Positions 1 to 9,432 of a stretch of DNA of 64,000 nucleotides are shown in pieces. Location: the NCBI RefSeq assembly GCF_039830095.1, contig NZ_CP142435.1, positions 496,001 to 560,000 on the forward strand, given 5' to 3'. The notes under the pieces were generated by a model. The model had not been told where the DNA came from and ran no database searches. It saw only the letters and a program-made list of their open reading frames with translations. Source of the DNA: Dolosigranulum savutiense (lineage in GTDB: Bacteria > Bacillota > Bacilli > Lactobacillales > Carnobacteriaceae_A). Numbering within the stretch: position 1 is the first letter of the stretch; every line of letters begins with the position of its first letter. Made by a program: the position numbers and the translations under genes.

Positions 1-32
1 CTTCATAAATTCTACCTCATCTCTAGCTAAAC

Positions 33-66
33 AATAAGGACAAGAATAATTACTCCTGTCCTTATT
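33..66 (-). terminator. Hairpin after the first PTS operon
   Basis: A 10-bp inverted repeat (aataaggaca / tgtccttatt) lies just beyond the stop codon of the EIIB gene at 77. The U-tract on the minus strand is short (TTGTTT), so it is a plausible but imperfect intrinsic terminator. Confidence 0.5.
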
Positions 67-76
67 ATTTCTAATT

Positions 77-385
77 TTATTCTTCAGACAAACTTAATGC
101 TTGGCTTAACAATTTCTTGCCACCCATTGGACTATATGCTGTTGGTTCAATCAAGTCAATTGGCACATTATAATCATTAGCAATCTCTTTCAAATTCTTA
201 AATCGGTGTTTTATTTGCGGTGCGACCATAACAACATCCACACTATTTTCAAGTTCTTGTTCCAAAGCAGAACTTCCTACAGCTTTTACGTCAACTTTTA
301 CATCTTGTTTATTGGCTTCTTTTTCTAAAGCTTTGATTGCAATTGAACTTGACATACCTCCAGAACATACAAATAATATCTTCAT
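77..385 (-). CDS. PTS EIIB, lactose/cellobiose family
   Basis: This 102-aa cytosolic phosphocarrier passes phosphate from EIIA to the sugar during uptake. The N-terminus MKILFVCSGGMSSS carries the phosphorylated cysteine (Cys8) in the P-loop typical of cellobiose-type EIIB, and the length is normal for the family. The start codon overlaps the EIIA stop by one base (TAATG), with AAAGGA upstream, so the two genes are translationally coupled. It is the last gene of an EIIC-EIIA-EIIB operon. The substrate cannot be told from sequence; cellobiose, chitobiose, lactose or another beta-glycoside are all possible. No glycosidase is present in the operon inside the window. Confidence 0.92.
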   Translation of the reverse strand: MKILFVCSGGMSSSIAIKALEKEANKQDVKVDVKAVGSSALEQELENSVDVVMVAPQIKHRFKNLKEIANDYNVPIDLIEPTAYSPMGGKKLLSQALSLSEE

Positions 386-711
386 TACTCTCTTCCTTTC
401 TTTAATTCATTAATTTCTGATTGTTGTTCTATCAATATCTTAATCATATCTTCCGTTTGCACCGCAGACATTAAATGATCCTGTGCATGAATTAGTAGTA
501 ATGAAACATCTACTTTATCACCGTTAATTTCTGACTGAATAAGTTTTGTCTGGGCATTATGAGCTTTATTTAACTCAGTAGAAGCCTTTTTCATTATCTG
601 TCTGCTTTTTTCAATATGACCACTTTTTATTTCATCTAATGCCTCAAACATCATACTTTTTGCATTTCCTGCTTGACTAATTAATTCAAAAATAATTGTT
701 TCTAACTCCAT
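385..711 (-). CDS. PTS EIIA, lactose/cellobiose family
   Basis: This 108-aa helical phosphocarrier takes phosphate from HPr. The family signature HAQDHLM near residues 75-81 contains the active-site His, and the all-helical composition and length fit the trimeric lactose/cellobiose EIIA fold. It starts 4 bases after the EIIC stop, with GAGGA as ribosome binding site. It sits between EIIC and EIIB in one operon driven by the promoter near 2154-2182. Confidence 0.92.
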   Translation of the reverse strand: MELETIIFELISQAGNAKSMMFEALDEIKSGHIEKSRQIMKKASTELNKAHNAQTKLIQSEINGDKVDVSLLLIHAQDHLMSAVQTEDMIKILIEQQSEINELKKGRE

Positions 712-715
712 TTAT

Positions 716-2053
716 TTAATCCTCGTTCCCTTCTTCTTTCAACAAATTATTATCGTATATTTTAAAGAATGGATAGTAAATCAATACAGCAATAATAATT
801 AAAATAATGTTTAATACAGCCGCTCTCCAATCTCCCCCTGTGGCTAAATATGCCCCGATAGGACCAGGGAGCGTCCATGGTGCTAAAGTAACAACTCTAT
901 TAACAAATCCGAGAGAGGTTGCAACCCATGCAATAACAGACAATACTAGCGGAGAAATGACAAATGGTACAATTAAAATGGGATTTAAAACAATAGGAGC
1001 TCCAAATATAATTGGTTCATTAATATTGAATAGAGCGGGAATAATAGTTGTCTTTCCTAATGTATTAGCATATTTAGACTTTGAGAAAAACGCTAAGCAA
1101 ATTGCTAACCCCAGTGTGGTACCCGCTCCCCCAATCCAAATAAACCAGTGGAAAAATGGTTCTGCTGCAATATGAGGCAATTCAGTTCCTGATGCTGCCG
1201 CTGCTGCATTCCCATCAAGCAAATTCAACCATAGTGGTCTCATAATTGTTCCCATAATTGATGCTCCATGTATACCAAAAGACCAAAATACAAGTGTAAA
1301 TAATACAATAATAACAACAGATGGCAAACTATCAGATGCAGATACAAGAGGCTCTACTACCTTAGCAACAATTTCATGTAAATTAATATCCAACCACATT
1401 GTAATCGTTGCTGTTACTAATATAATAATTGCTGCTGGTGTTAATGATTCAAATGATCGCGCTACTGATTCAGGTACTTCCTCTGGCATTGATATTCTAA
1501 AACCCGATGTCTCCGTAAATCGATAAACTTCTACGGCAAAAATTGCCATAATAATTCCAACAAACATACCTGCTGATCCAAGATTCGGCATAGGCAAAAC
1601 GAATCCTTGAGTAATCGAATCAATATAAGCTTGTAACTCACTTGTTTCAGAAATAATTCCCATTAATTCTTCTGAAGGTGCTTCGATCATCTGTGGAACT
1701 ATTGTCATCAAAAATGCAGTTTCTGCCAGAATACCACCCGACACTTTATCTAATTTATAACTATTCGCTAATGACGCCCCAATTCCAAAAACTGCATATA
1801 ATGTCATAATATACATTGTCATCCGATAAGGTAATAATATTTCAAATTGATATTCAGCAATAAATTGAGTGAAGGCCCAACTATCTGGTAACTGATTTGG
1901 CAAAAAACCTATAACTAAAAACATAGACCCAATAATAATCAATGGTAGAGTGGCTATAATCCCATCTCTAATTGCTCGTAAGTGTCTTTGTTCAGCTAAA
2001 TCTGACATTACTGGAGCAAATTTATTTTCAAAAAAATCTACAATACGCTTCAT
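716..2053 (-). CDS. PTS EIIC permease, cellobiose family
   Basis: This 445-aa polytopic membrane protein is the sugar channel of the system. It shows about ten hydrophobic segments and the conserved NINEPIIFG motif near residues 340-350, which in this family lines the sugar site and contains the conserved Glu. The length matches CelB/LicC-type EIIC. AGGAGGA lies 6 bases before the ATG. It is the first gene of the operon, which continues with EIIA and EIIB. No regulator gene is adjacent. The substrate is unknown. Confidence 0.93.
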   Translation of the reverse strand: MKRIVDFFENKFAPVMSDLAEQRHLRAIRDGIIATLPLIIIGSMFLVIGFLPNQLPDSWAFTQFIAEYQFEILLPYRMTMYIMTLYAVFGIGASLANSYKLDKVSGGILAETAFLMTIVPQMIEAPSEELMGIISETSELQAYIDSITQGFVLPMPNLGSAGMFVGIIMAIFAVEVYRFTETSGFRISMPEEVPESVARSFESLTPAAIIILVTATITMWLDINLHEIVAKVVEPLVSASDSLPSVVIIVLFTLVFWSFGIHGASIMGTIMRPLWLNLLDGNAAAAASGTELPHIAAEPFFHWFIWIGGAGTTLGLAICLAFFSKSKYANTLGKTTIIPALFNINEPIIFGAPIVLNPILIVPFVISPLVLSVIAWVATSLGFVNRVVTLAPWTLPGPIGAYLATGGDWRAAVLNIILIIIAVLIYYPFFKIYDNNLLKEEGNED

Positions 2054-2153
2054 TTTTCAATCCTCCTAAATATAATTTTCTACACCACAGCTAACTTAAT
2101 TTCTGCTCCTTTCCTTCATAAAAATAATGCGCATACATTTTATATCTGTATTC

Positions 2154-2182
2154 ATTTTATCGGGTTTTATATCACTTGTCAA
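2154..2182 (-). promoter_or_regulatory. Sigma-A type promoter of the EIIC-EIIA-EIIB operon
   Basis: On the minus strand TTGACA (2177-2182) is followed after 17 bp by TAAAAT (2154-2159). This leaves a leader of about 95 nt before the ATG at 2053. The leader contains the palindrome atgcgcat (2127-2134). Confidence 0.75.
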
Positions 2183-2699
2183 TAATTATTTTCAATTTAA
2201 TAATAATTAAATTGAAAAAATATTTTATTGTATTCTGATTTATAGTATACATGAGAATATCTATACTTAAGTAGAAGGTTAGTCATTAATTGACTAGTCA
2301 ATCTCTCACACAGACGTATACATGGTTCCCTATACGTCTGTTCCTCAAATAAACCAATTACTGAGTTTAGTCTCTCGATTCATCACTGTACCTACTTTTA
2401 CTTAACTTTAACTAATACTTCCTATGACTAAGTCTGCAGTGAACTCTCACCGCCAAGTTATCCCTATGACAGAACATCTTGAAAGAGAGACCAACTCTAA
2501 GTTGATCTCTCTGCCAGTTATCAATATTTTATATCAAGTATCATTTAAATAATTTATAAACCTTCTCAGTACTATTAATAAAAATCTTTAAATTCAACAT
2601 TCATTAATTTAAATAATAGTAACTGGAGTATTTTTAAGTGTGAATCTCTTTTGTATTTCTAAAAAATTATTATAGTTATAAAAAATAACTTTATAATTA
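2183..2699. other. Gene-free stretch with palindromes and hairpins
   Basis: No reading frame with a ribosome binding site is seen here. It holds a perfect 14-bp palindrome attgactagtcaat (2289-2302), an 11-bp stem (acagacgtata, 2310-2320, pairing with 2331-2341) and a 12-bp near-perfect stem (2484-2495 with 2501-2512). None has a clear U-tract. The palindrome could be an operator for the downstream PTS operon, and the hairpins may mark the 3' end of the alpha-mannosidase transcript. Confidence 0.5.
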
Positions 2700-5351
2700 T
2701 TAATTTTTATACAACTGACTTACAAATTGACAATAATTAATCTTTTCTTTAAAATCAACTTCATTCTCTAAACTATTAATATTTTTTATAAACGATAATT
2801 TTTTTGATTCTATTTTTGTTAAACTGACTGCTTCATTTAGATGTGGATTAAACCTTCTAATGACGATTTCTCCATTCCTTGTTGATTTTCTAAAGGTTGA
2901 TAATACACTCATTTCTTCTAAACTAAATAATTCATAGTTGGTAGGAAGTAACTTTTTCTCTGGTTCAGATAAAATAAAGTTATCTGTATTATTTTTATAT
3001 TGTGCTGCTTGATAAGACAGTAACGGTGTTAAAATTTCTTTAGCACGTCTAGCACAAGATAATTCATTATCTTCATCATTTAGTATCGTTAGCCAATATG
3101 TTGCACCAACTTCCTCATTCATATATCTTGTATCATAAGTTGGTTTGATTGTCCCTGAAGCTCTCCCAGGTCTATCATTTAACTCTTCTTTTCCAAGAAA
3201 TGTAGTTGATCTATAAATCGTTAAGGCTATACTGCTATACTTTTCTCCAACAAATTGATACTCCCTAACAGATTCAGTTGTGATTTGTACCCGATTTTTT
3301 TCAAATCCATTTGTTACATAACTTAACATTGGTTCAATTGTTCTAGGTTTCTCATCCCAATTATGTTCCACCCATATTTTACTTTGAGGTAATTCTGTTT
3401 TCCGTTTTATTGTCCCAAATTGTATATCTGCAAATGAATAATCATTATTATTCAATGTATCAAATAGTATTCTCATTCTATGTTCGACTGCTTTATTTAC
3501 TGTTTTAAAATCAACTTTTATATTTTTTGACCCTGTGGTTAATTCAATCAATAAAGTAAAAGGTTGCTCTACTGTCATACATGTATTTATTCTATCACTT
3601 AAATTTCTAGCTAAATTTATCTTTCCATGAATTTTTAATTTTTGTCTAAATTTATATTCTTTAATATACCCTTTAAGGAGATTACCTACATATTTTTGAT
3701 CATAGGATGGTTTTGAATAATCATACGAATCCCCCTCATCTCCTTCATCAATTACTTGAATGATATTATTTATAGTTGTATCTGTTTCTTTATTATACAA
3801 ATCAATACAACCATCTTGAAATAATATTTTATAGTATTTATTTTCAATAAAGGATTTATTTTTATCTTTATAGTCTTGTATACTATTCTTCTCTATTTGT
3901 TGTTCTTTTAAATATAATGTTTTATACCCAACTCCTACAATATTATCCACTTTAATTTCAACTATATATTTGTAAAGAGTTGAAATTTCATTTTTCCAAT
4001 TATTATTCAGATCATTATCTACACCTATTTCCTTTAATGACTTTTTCAAATAGGATTCTGTAACATCTTCACTAGATATTATGTCATATATATACTTATT
4101 ATTTTGTTCATCACAAATAGTAAATTTTTTGTAAGGCGAGTATAATTCTGTACGTATAATATCTGAACGACGATAAGGTAATAAATTATAGATTTGAAAT
4201 TGTGTTAAGTCAATTTGTTTACAATTAATACCTATTTCTCTCATTTTAAATTCAACAAGCTCTGCCGATAATTTATCTACTTGTGTGTATCTATTTTTTA
4301 TATCTTCATTTGTAGCATCTGAATTACAATTCCCAATTGAATCATGTGCAGAATTTAATAACATCAATTTCCACATTTTATCTATTAATAATTTTTCATA
4401 TTTTAAACCTAGGCAGTATCCTAATGTATTTAATGGCTCTAATATATTACTTAAGTAATTCTCTAACCTATTATTCATTTGTTTTAAATCTGCTCGTGTT
4501 GAAAAGATACTTTTATGAACTCTAGAATTTTGTCCAAATGTAAATTCCCCTTGAACCGTATCTAATTCTCCCCCTGGGATTGTTTGATGCAATTCTGTTA
4601 AGGCATCTTCTAGTGTACTTATTTCTATTTTAAAATTTGTATTATCATTTCCCATTTTTATCAAGTCTGGTAAATTTTTCCGAATAGGCTTTTGATCTTC
4701 GCCGTTATATAACAAGATTATATTAGATTTTGTATCATCTTTTAATTGTTCATAAATATCTTCATAATATTCAATTAGGGCTTGATCTTCATTAGGGGGA
4801 TAAGCCATATTGCCATAATGATGTAAATTATGTGTAAATATTTGTGTCCCATCAGCTCCCTCCCAAATAAACTCTCTAAATTTAACTAAATGATCTGCTG
4901 TTCCTCTTCTAAAAAAGGCATACTTCAGTTCAAAACTTTTATAAATTTGAGGCATTTGGCTAGACATACCAAATGAATCAGGTAGATAACCCACATTTTG
5001 ATACCCCCCATATTTTTTTGAAAGATCAATGCCTATTTCTAAATTCTTTAATAAATTCTCTCCAGATATAACAAGAGTGTCTGGTTGGGTGAACCATGGT
5101 CCAATAATTAAACGGTTTTCTTTTACTAATGATTTAATATTTTCTATCATTTCAGGATGTAACTCGATATACTCTTCTACAATCGATAGTTGTCCATCAA
5201 GTAAGAAACATTTGAATTCTTTATCTGATTCTAAATGACTAATTATTTCATCAAAATCTTTTAAAGAATATACCAATGATCTAGCAGCGGTAAAATACCA
5301 TTCTTTATCCCAATGAGTATGTGGAATAATTTTTATTTTTGTATTATTCAT
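2700..5351 (-). CDS. GH38 alpha-mannosidase
   Basis: This 883-aa cytosolic retaining alpha-mannosidase of glycoside hydrolase family 38 has the N-terminal zinc motif HTHWDKEW (His13, Asp15), the nucleophile region LPDSFGMSSQ (Asp125) and a later AHDS motif that supplies another zinc ligand. The length is normal. There is no signal peptide, so the substrate arrives through the PTS, probably already phosphorylated. It is the last gene of the regulator-EIIA-EIIB-EIIC-GH38 operon, starting 12 bp after EIIC. By analogy with E. coli MngA/MngB the substrate may be 2-O-alpha-mannosyl-D-glycerate, but another alpha-mannoside is equally possible. Confidence 0.92.
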   Translation of the reverse strand: MNNTKIKIIPHTHWDKEWYFTAARSLVYSLKDFDEIISHLESDKEFKCFLLDGQLSIVEEYIELHPEMIENIKSLVKENRLIIGPWFTQPDTLVISGENLLKNLEIGIDLSKKYGGYQNVGYLPDSFGMSSQMPQIYKSFELKYAFFRRGTADHLVKFREFIWEGADGTQIFTHNLHHYGNMAYPPNEDQALIEYYEDIYEQLKDDTKSNIILLYNGEDQKPIRKNLPDLIKMGNDNTNFKIEISTLEDALTELHQTIPGGELDTVQGEFTFGQNSRVHKSIFSTRADLKQMNNRLENYLSNILEPLNTLGYCLGLKYEKLLIDKMWKLMLLNSAHDSIGNCNSDATNEDIKNRYTQVDKLSAELVEFKMREIGINCKQIDLTQFQIYNLLPYRRSDIIRTELYSPYKKFTICDEQNNKYIYDIISSEDVTESYLKKSLKEIGVDNDLNNNWKNEISTLYKYIVEIKVDNIVGVGYKTLYLKEQQIEKNSIQDYKDKNKSFIENKYYKILFQDGCIDLYNKETDTTINNIIQVIDEGDEGDSYDYSKPSYDQKYVGNLLKGYIKEYKFRQKLKIHGKINLARNLSDRINTCMTVEQPFTLLIELTTGSKNIKVDFKTVNKAVEHRMRILFDTLNNNDYSFADIQFGTIKRKTELPQSKIWVEHNWDEKPRTIEPMLSYVTNGFEKNRVQITTESVREYQFVGEKYSSIALTIYRSTTFLGKEELNDRPGRASGTIKPTYDTRYMNEEVGATYWLTILNDEDNELSCARRAKEILTPLLSYQAAQYKNNTDNFILSEPEKKLLPTNYELFSLEEMSVLSTFRKSTRNGEIVIRRFNPHLNEAVSLTKIESKKLSFIKNINSLENEVDFKEKINYCQFVSQLYKN

Positions 5352-5363
5352 ACTTCCTCCCTC

Positions 5364-6596
5364 TTAAATAACGTTTAACTTTCCTTTTTTTATTAGATAG
5401 TTTCTGTAGTATACATTAGCTACAGCAATAAAAACTGAACCAATAAAAAGGCCCGCAACATATGCAATAAAGTTTTCAATTAAAGGCCACGCCCAAATTG
5501 CTGATTCTGGAAACCATTGTACCGCCCCTAATAACACAGCAACTGTTCCACCTAACATTGCTCCTACCATATTTATTGGAATTACAAAAGCTGGATTTTC
5601 TAGTGCAAAAGGAATTGCTCCTTCTGAAATTCCCATAAAAGCTAAAAAAACTGAAGTTTTTCCTGCTTCATGAAACTGTCTCTCGTACACTCTCTTACCT
5701 ACAAGAAATTTATCAATAATTGTAGCTAAACCTAAACCAATACTTGGAATTACAATGGCTAGATTTCTTGCGGTTACAGGTAAAATTTCTTCCACTGTAA
5801 ACCCATATGCTACGAATCCTGCTGCTTTGTTAACTGGACCTCCTAAATCAAATGCAGTTGCAGCTGAAAGGACTAATGCGTACACAATTTCTCCCGCATC
5901 TCCTGCTTTCTCCAAAAGTTGTTGTATCCCTTTATTTAATAAGCCCCCCACAGGTGTTACAATATAATACATTGCAATCATTGTTATTATTCCAGCAATA
6001 ATCGGAATTAAAAAGGTGGTTTTAAATGCTAACCAACTATGAGGTAAATTTATCTTTTCATTTAAATATTTAACTAAGTAACCTATTCCAAAAGCAATAA
6101 CTATTGCACCTAAAAATCCAGATGCTACTGGTTCTGTTGGAGTCCACAGACCATCTACTTCAGATAACCTATCAATTGGATTAACTGACACATATCCTCC
6201 AATAAATCCTGCTATCAGTGCTGTCTTTCCTCCAATTGAAGATGCTGTAAATGCAGCAAATATTGGAATTGCAAATCCAAATAATGTAAATCCAAATGTA
6301 GATAATAATTCTGATAGCTGCAACAAAGATAGGTCTAATCCGTGATAGTCACCATTATTCATTGCTTCAACTATTCCAACATCAGGATTTATATTTAAAA
6401 TTACGTATGGAATTAATTGTGATAATGCTCCTAGTAATCCACCCATAATAAGAACTGGGATCATATACGAAATACCTGTCATTAAGTGTTTACTAACTTC
6501 TGACCAAAATGAATTTTGGTTACTAGAGGTCTTTTTATTCAAATCTGAATTGTTATTCTTTGAACTTCCACCAATTACTTTTTTCTTAATAGCCAT
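5364..6596 (-). CDS. PTS EIIC, fructose/mannitol superfamily
   Basis: This 410-aa membrane permease belongs to the fructose-type EIIC family, with about nine hydrophobic segments and the conserved GxSEGAIPFALENP stretch near residues 315-330. I prefer the ATG at 6596 to the upstream GTG at 6605. GGGAG sits 8 bases before the ATG but only one base before the GTG, and the ATG lies just beyond the EIIB stop. In most relatives EIIC is fused to EIIA and EIIB; here the three domains are separate genes. The role is alpha-mannoside import together with the GH38 gene downstream. Confidence 0.9.
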   Translation of the reverse strand: MAIKKKVIGGSSKNNNSDLNKKTSSNQNSFWSEVSKHLMTGISYMIPVLIMGGLLGALSQLIPYVILNINPDVGIVEAMNNGDYHGLDLSLLQLSELLSTFGFTLFGFAIPIFAAFTASSIGGKTALIAGFIGGYVSVNPIDRLSEVDGLWTPTEPVASGFLGAIVIAFGIGYLVKYLNEKINLPHSWLAFKTTFLIPIIAGIITMIAMYYIVTPVGGLLNKGIQQLLEKAGDAGEIVYALVLSAATAFDLGGPVNKAAGFVAYGFTVEEILPVTARNLAIVIPSIGLGLATIIDKFLVGKRVYERQFHEAGKTSVFLAFMGISEGAIPFALENPAFVIPINMVGAMLGGTVAVLLGAVQWFPESAIWAWPLIENFIAYVAGLFIGSVFIAVANVYYRNYLIKKGKLNVI

Positions 6597-6597
6597 T

Positions 6598-6924
6598 TTA
6601 CTCACTCCCTATATTTATATCTTCTTCAATTTCATCAAATAAACTTGATGCATTTTTTATCATATCTTGAAGTTTAATTTCATATACTTCATAACCATTA
6701 AATCTTTCTAACTCAAGAGGAGTTACGGCTACAGCATGAATAATTATATCTGCATTTTCAATATCTGATTTTTCTAGTTTGTTTTTTATACCATCTGACC
6801 CCTGAGTTTCAATTTTATAAGCATATCCTCTTTTTTCAGCTTCAATTTCTATAGCCTCTGCCGCCATAAATGTATGTGCTAATCCCATAGGACATGCACA
6901 AATAGCAATTAAATTTTTACTCAT
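6598..6924 (-). CDS. PTS EIIB, fructose family
   Basis: This 108-aa phosphocarrier has the phosphorylatable Cys11 in ICACPMGLAHTFMAAEA, which matches the CPTGxAHT signature of fructose-family EIIB. The start overlaps the EIIA stop by 4 bases (ATGA), indicating translational coupling. It serves the EIIC encoded next. Confidence 0.92.
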   Translation of the reverse strand: MSKNLIAICACPMGLAHTFMAAEAIEIEAEKRGYAYKIETQGSDGIKNKLEKSDIENADIIIHAVAVTPLELERFNGYEVYEIKLQDMIKNASSLFDEIEEDINIGSE

Positions 6925-7355
6925 TCTATTCCCTCCATATTATTTAACTCTACTTCAATTTCTTTTTTACTTTTAGCATTAAACAATATCTTTTTAAATG
7001 AATTATGCATCATTTTTCTTGATATCTGAGACAACATGTTTAAGTGATTTTCACTCTCTTGCTCTTTACTCAACAAACATAAAATTAACTTAACTTCTTC
7101 TTCCCCCCATTCTATCTCTTTATCTAGCCTCACAAGGAGCACCGTAGATTTTAATACTTTATCCGTTTTTGCATGAGGAATTGCAATTTTTTCTCCAATT
7201 GAAGTTGGATATTCTTCTTCTCTTTTTTTTAGCTCATCAACAATACTCTCCTTTATTAGATTATTTTCAAAAGCTATCATAGAAAGGTATTCAATAACAT
7301 CTTCCTGATTCTTTATACTTTTATCTAGTTTAATATACGACTCTTTAACTATCAT
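6921..7355 (-). CDS. PTS EIIA, fructose/mannitol family
   Basis: This 144-aa EIIA domain has the active-site His in IAIPHAKTDKV (about residue 61). It accepts phosphate from HPr-His and feeds the adjacent EIIB. It overlaps the end of the upstream regulator gene by 11 bp, so it is coupled to it. Confidence 0.92.
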   Translation of the reverse strand: MIVKESYIKLDKSIKNQEDVIEYLSMIAFENNLIKESIVDELKKREEEYPTSIGEKIAIPHAKTDKVLKSTVLLVRLDKEIEWGEEEVKLILCLLSKEQESENHLNMLSQISRKMMHNSFKKILFNAKSKKEIEVELNNMEGIE

Positions 7356-9096
7356 TATTTTCTCCTCTCAAAAATTCATCTAAATATTGAGTAGTTTCTT
7401 CTATTATCGTTTTATCGACTAGGTAGTTATTTGATGCAAAATGATATATAGGTCTAAATACCTCAGATATATATAATTGATTTTTATTAATAACAGCCAT
7501 ACAAATTAGATTAATTTTTTTGTTTCCCCATGTAATTCCATTATGAGAAACTCCTATAAATAATTTTGATTCAATATGCCCATCAACCAAGACATGAGGA
7601 AAGGCAATACGTTCAATTAAAGCAGTTGATGAAGTTTTTTCTCGCTCTTTTAATTTTTCTTTTAAAACATACTTTATTTGTTGATTTGAATAATAATTAC
7701 AAATCATTTCATTAATAGCATTGTCTCTACTAAGAGATTTAAGTACATTAACTTCTTTATCTAATATAGAAGAATAATCATTTTTTAAACTTTTTATGCT
7801 TTCTAATCTATATTTTACTTTATCTATATTTTCAATTAATGACAACTGATTAATAGGTACCACAAAACATCCAAAATCATCTTCTAATGGTATTGTTGTA
7901 ACAATTATATCTATATTAGTAAGTTGACAACGCTCTAAAGATTCTTTAGAATATATTTTTATTATATTAAGTTCAGGAAAATACATATTTAATTCTTCCT
8001 TTAATAAAAATGCAGTACTTAAGCCATTATCACATACTACAACTGTATTTATATTATTTTGATTTTTCCGTTTCTTCTGAGTTATCGTCACTAAGTATAA
8101 AGCGATATATCCCACTTCATCTACTGAAAATTTATAATTAAAATAGTTTGACAATTGCAACATCATTAATCCTGCTAAATTATATTCTATTGGATATTTA
8201 TTCTTTATATCTTTTAAATAAGGATTATTTATCTCAATTTTAACCATTGCTCTTTTTAATAATGTTTTTATATGCACCATTAAATTATTTTTTATTTCGA
8301 TGATTTCATCTGATACATTATCAAATTGATTAGAACTATCTATTATATCGTTTACAATTCCATTCAATACATCTGTTACCTCACTACTATCAAAATAGTC
8401 TAATTCCTCTTTTATTTCTTTCATAAATAAGATATCTACGGTTGACAATTTAGTAATGATTTTTTTCTGTCTTCTTAAAACTATAATCATTGCAGCATAT
8501 TCTAACACTTTTTTATTGAAGTTATTATCAACTTTGTACTGATCTATTATTTCTAAAATTCTTTCCTTAGAAATTCCATAATCTGATATCAATTCATTCC
8601 AACTATTATTTTTTATAATAAAACTCAATAAAAACTTTTTAATACATATCTCTTCACCTATAAATTTAGTTATTTTATTGGTAGATATTTTTATATTCCA
8701 TTCTAAGAGATCCTCATTTATTTCATACAATAATCTATTAAAAGTTGATGTTGAAATAAACAATTTTTCTTCTATTTTTTCTCTAGGCACCTCCACATTG
8801 TATAATAAATAACTTATTACTGATTTCTTTCTAAAGTAATAATCATCCATATTGTTTATATTATTTAAAATATGATTAAGTGTTATAACTTTGTTTTCTG
8901 GAATAACTATTTTAAACCCCCTACCCTTTTTAGATATAATTTCTATATTATGGTCATCTAACTTCTCATGTAAATGATTGATATATCTATATATAGTTCT
9001 CCTAGATAAACCAACAGAGGAAGCTATTTCTTTAGCCGGAACAAAACTTTGACTCTGTAATAATAATCGAATTATTTGCTTTTCGTAGCTATTCAT
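7345..9096 (-). CDS. PRD-domain transcriptional regulator (LicR/MtlR type)
   Basis: This 583-aa PTS-controlled activator has an N-terminal helix-turn-helix (LLLQSQSFVPAKEIASSVGL, then SRRTIYRYI) and a second HTH region. PRD domains follow in roughly residues 180-380, then an EIIB-like segment with the CDNGLSTA motif near residue 350 and a C-terminal EIIA-like domain with IAFPH around residue 505. Such proteins sense substrate and carbon status through phosphorylation by EIIB and HPr. It heads the alpha-mannoside operon and likely activates it. It is somewhat shorter than typical 620-690-aa LicR or MtlR. GGGGGGA precedes the ATG. Confidence 0.88.
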   Translation of the reverse strand: MNSYEKQIIRLLLQSQSFVPAKEIASSVGLSRRTIYRYINHLHEKLDDHNIEIISKKGRGFKIVIPENKVITLNHILNNINNMDDYYFRKKSVISYLLYNVEVPREKIEEKLFISTSTFNRLLYEINEDLLEWNIKISTNKITKFIGEEICIKKFLLSFIIKNNSWNELISDYGISKERILEIIDQYKVDNNFNKKVLEYAAMIIVLRRQKKIITKLSTVDILFMKEIKEELDYFDSSEVTDVLNGIVNDIIDSSNQFDNVSDEIIEIKNNLMVHIKTLLKRAMVKIEINNPYLKDIKNKYPIEYNLAGLMMLQLSNYFNYKFSVDEVGYIALYLVTITQKKRKNQNNINTVVVCDNGLSTAFLLKEELNMYFPELNIIKIYSKESLERCQLTNIDIIVTTIPLEDDFGCFVVPINQLSLIENIDKVKYRLESIKSLKNDYSSILDKEVNVLKSLSRDNAINEMICNYYSNQQIKYVLKEKLKEREKTSSTALIERIAFPHVLVDGHIESKLFIGVSHNGITWGNKKINLICMAVINKNQLYISEVFRPIYHFASNNYLVDKTIIEETTQYLDEFLRGENNDS

Positions 9097-9171
9097 AAGT
9101 TTCCCCCCTTCTCTATTTACTAACAGTATATCATTTTATTAAGTTTTATCCTCTCGTGATTGGTTATTATA

Positions 9172-9368
9172 ATGGCCAATTATGAGTGGAGTTTCTTGGA
9201 GCTCTTAAAACAAGGAATGTGTTATAGCCAAAATAAGATGTCTTATGATACAATCAGACACAGAATCAAAGACTATATTGATTACTACAATAACTACTAT
9301 ATAAAACAAAATTGAGTAGATTATCTCCGATCAATTACAAGAAACAAACTACTCAATTATATATTTAA
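9172..9368 (+). pseudogene. C-terminal relic of an IS3-family transposase
   Basis: From 9172 the plus strand translates to a segment ending IKDYIDYYNNYYIKQN before a stop at 9313. After a one-base frame change at about 9306 it continues as KLSRLSPINYKKQ. This is the familiar DYIxYYNxxRIKxKLxxLSPxxY end of IS3/IS150-type OrfB, preceded by a match to the SFFxLLKxEMxYxxx region. The rest of the element, including the N-terminus and the DDE core, is gone. A 10-bp inverted repeat (9310-9319 with 9349-9358) lies across the end. It is a dead remnant between two PTS loci. Confidence 0.75.
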
Positions 9369-9432
9369 TTATGATATTAAATTCTATTTTTAAAGGACAT
9401 TATTTAAATCTAATGTTCCTTCCCGCTTACGT

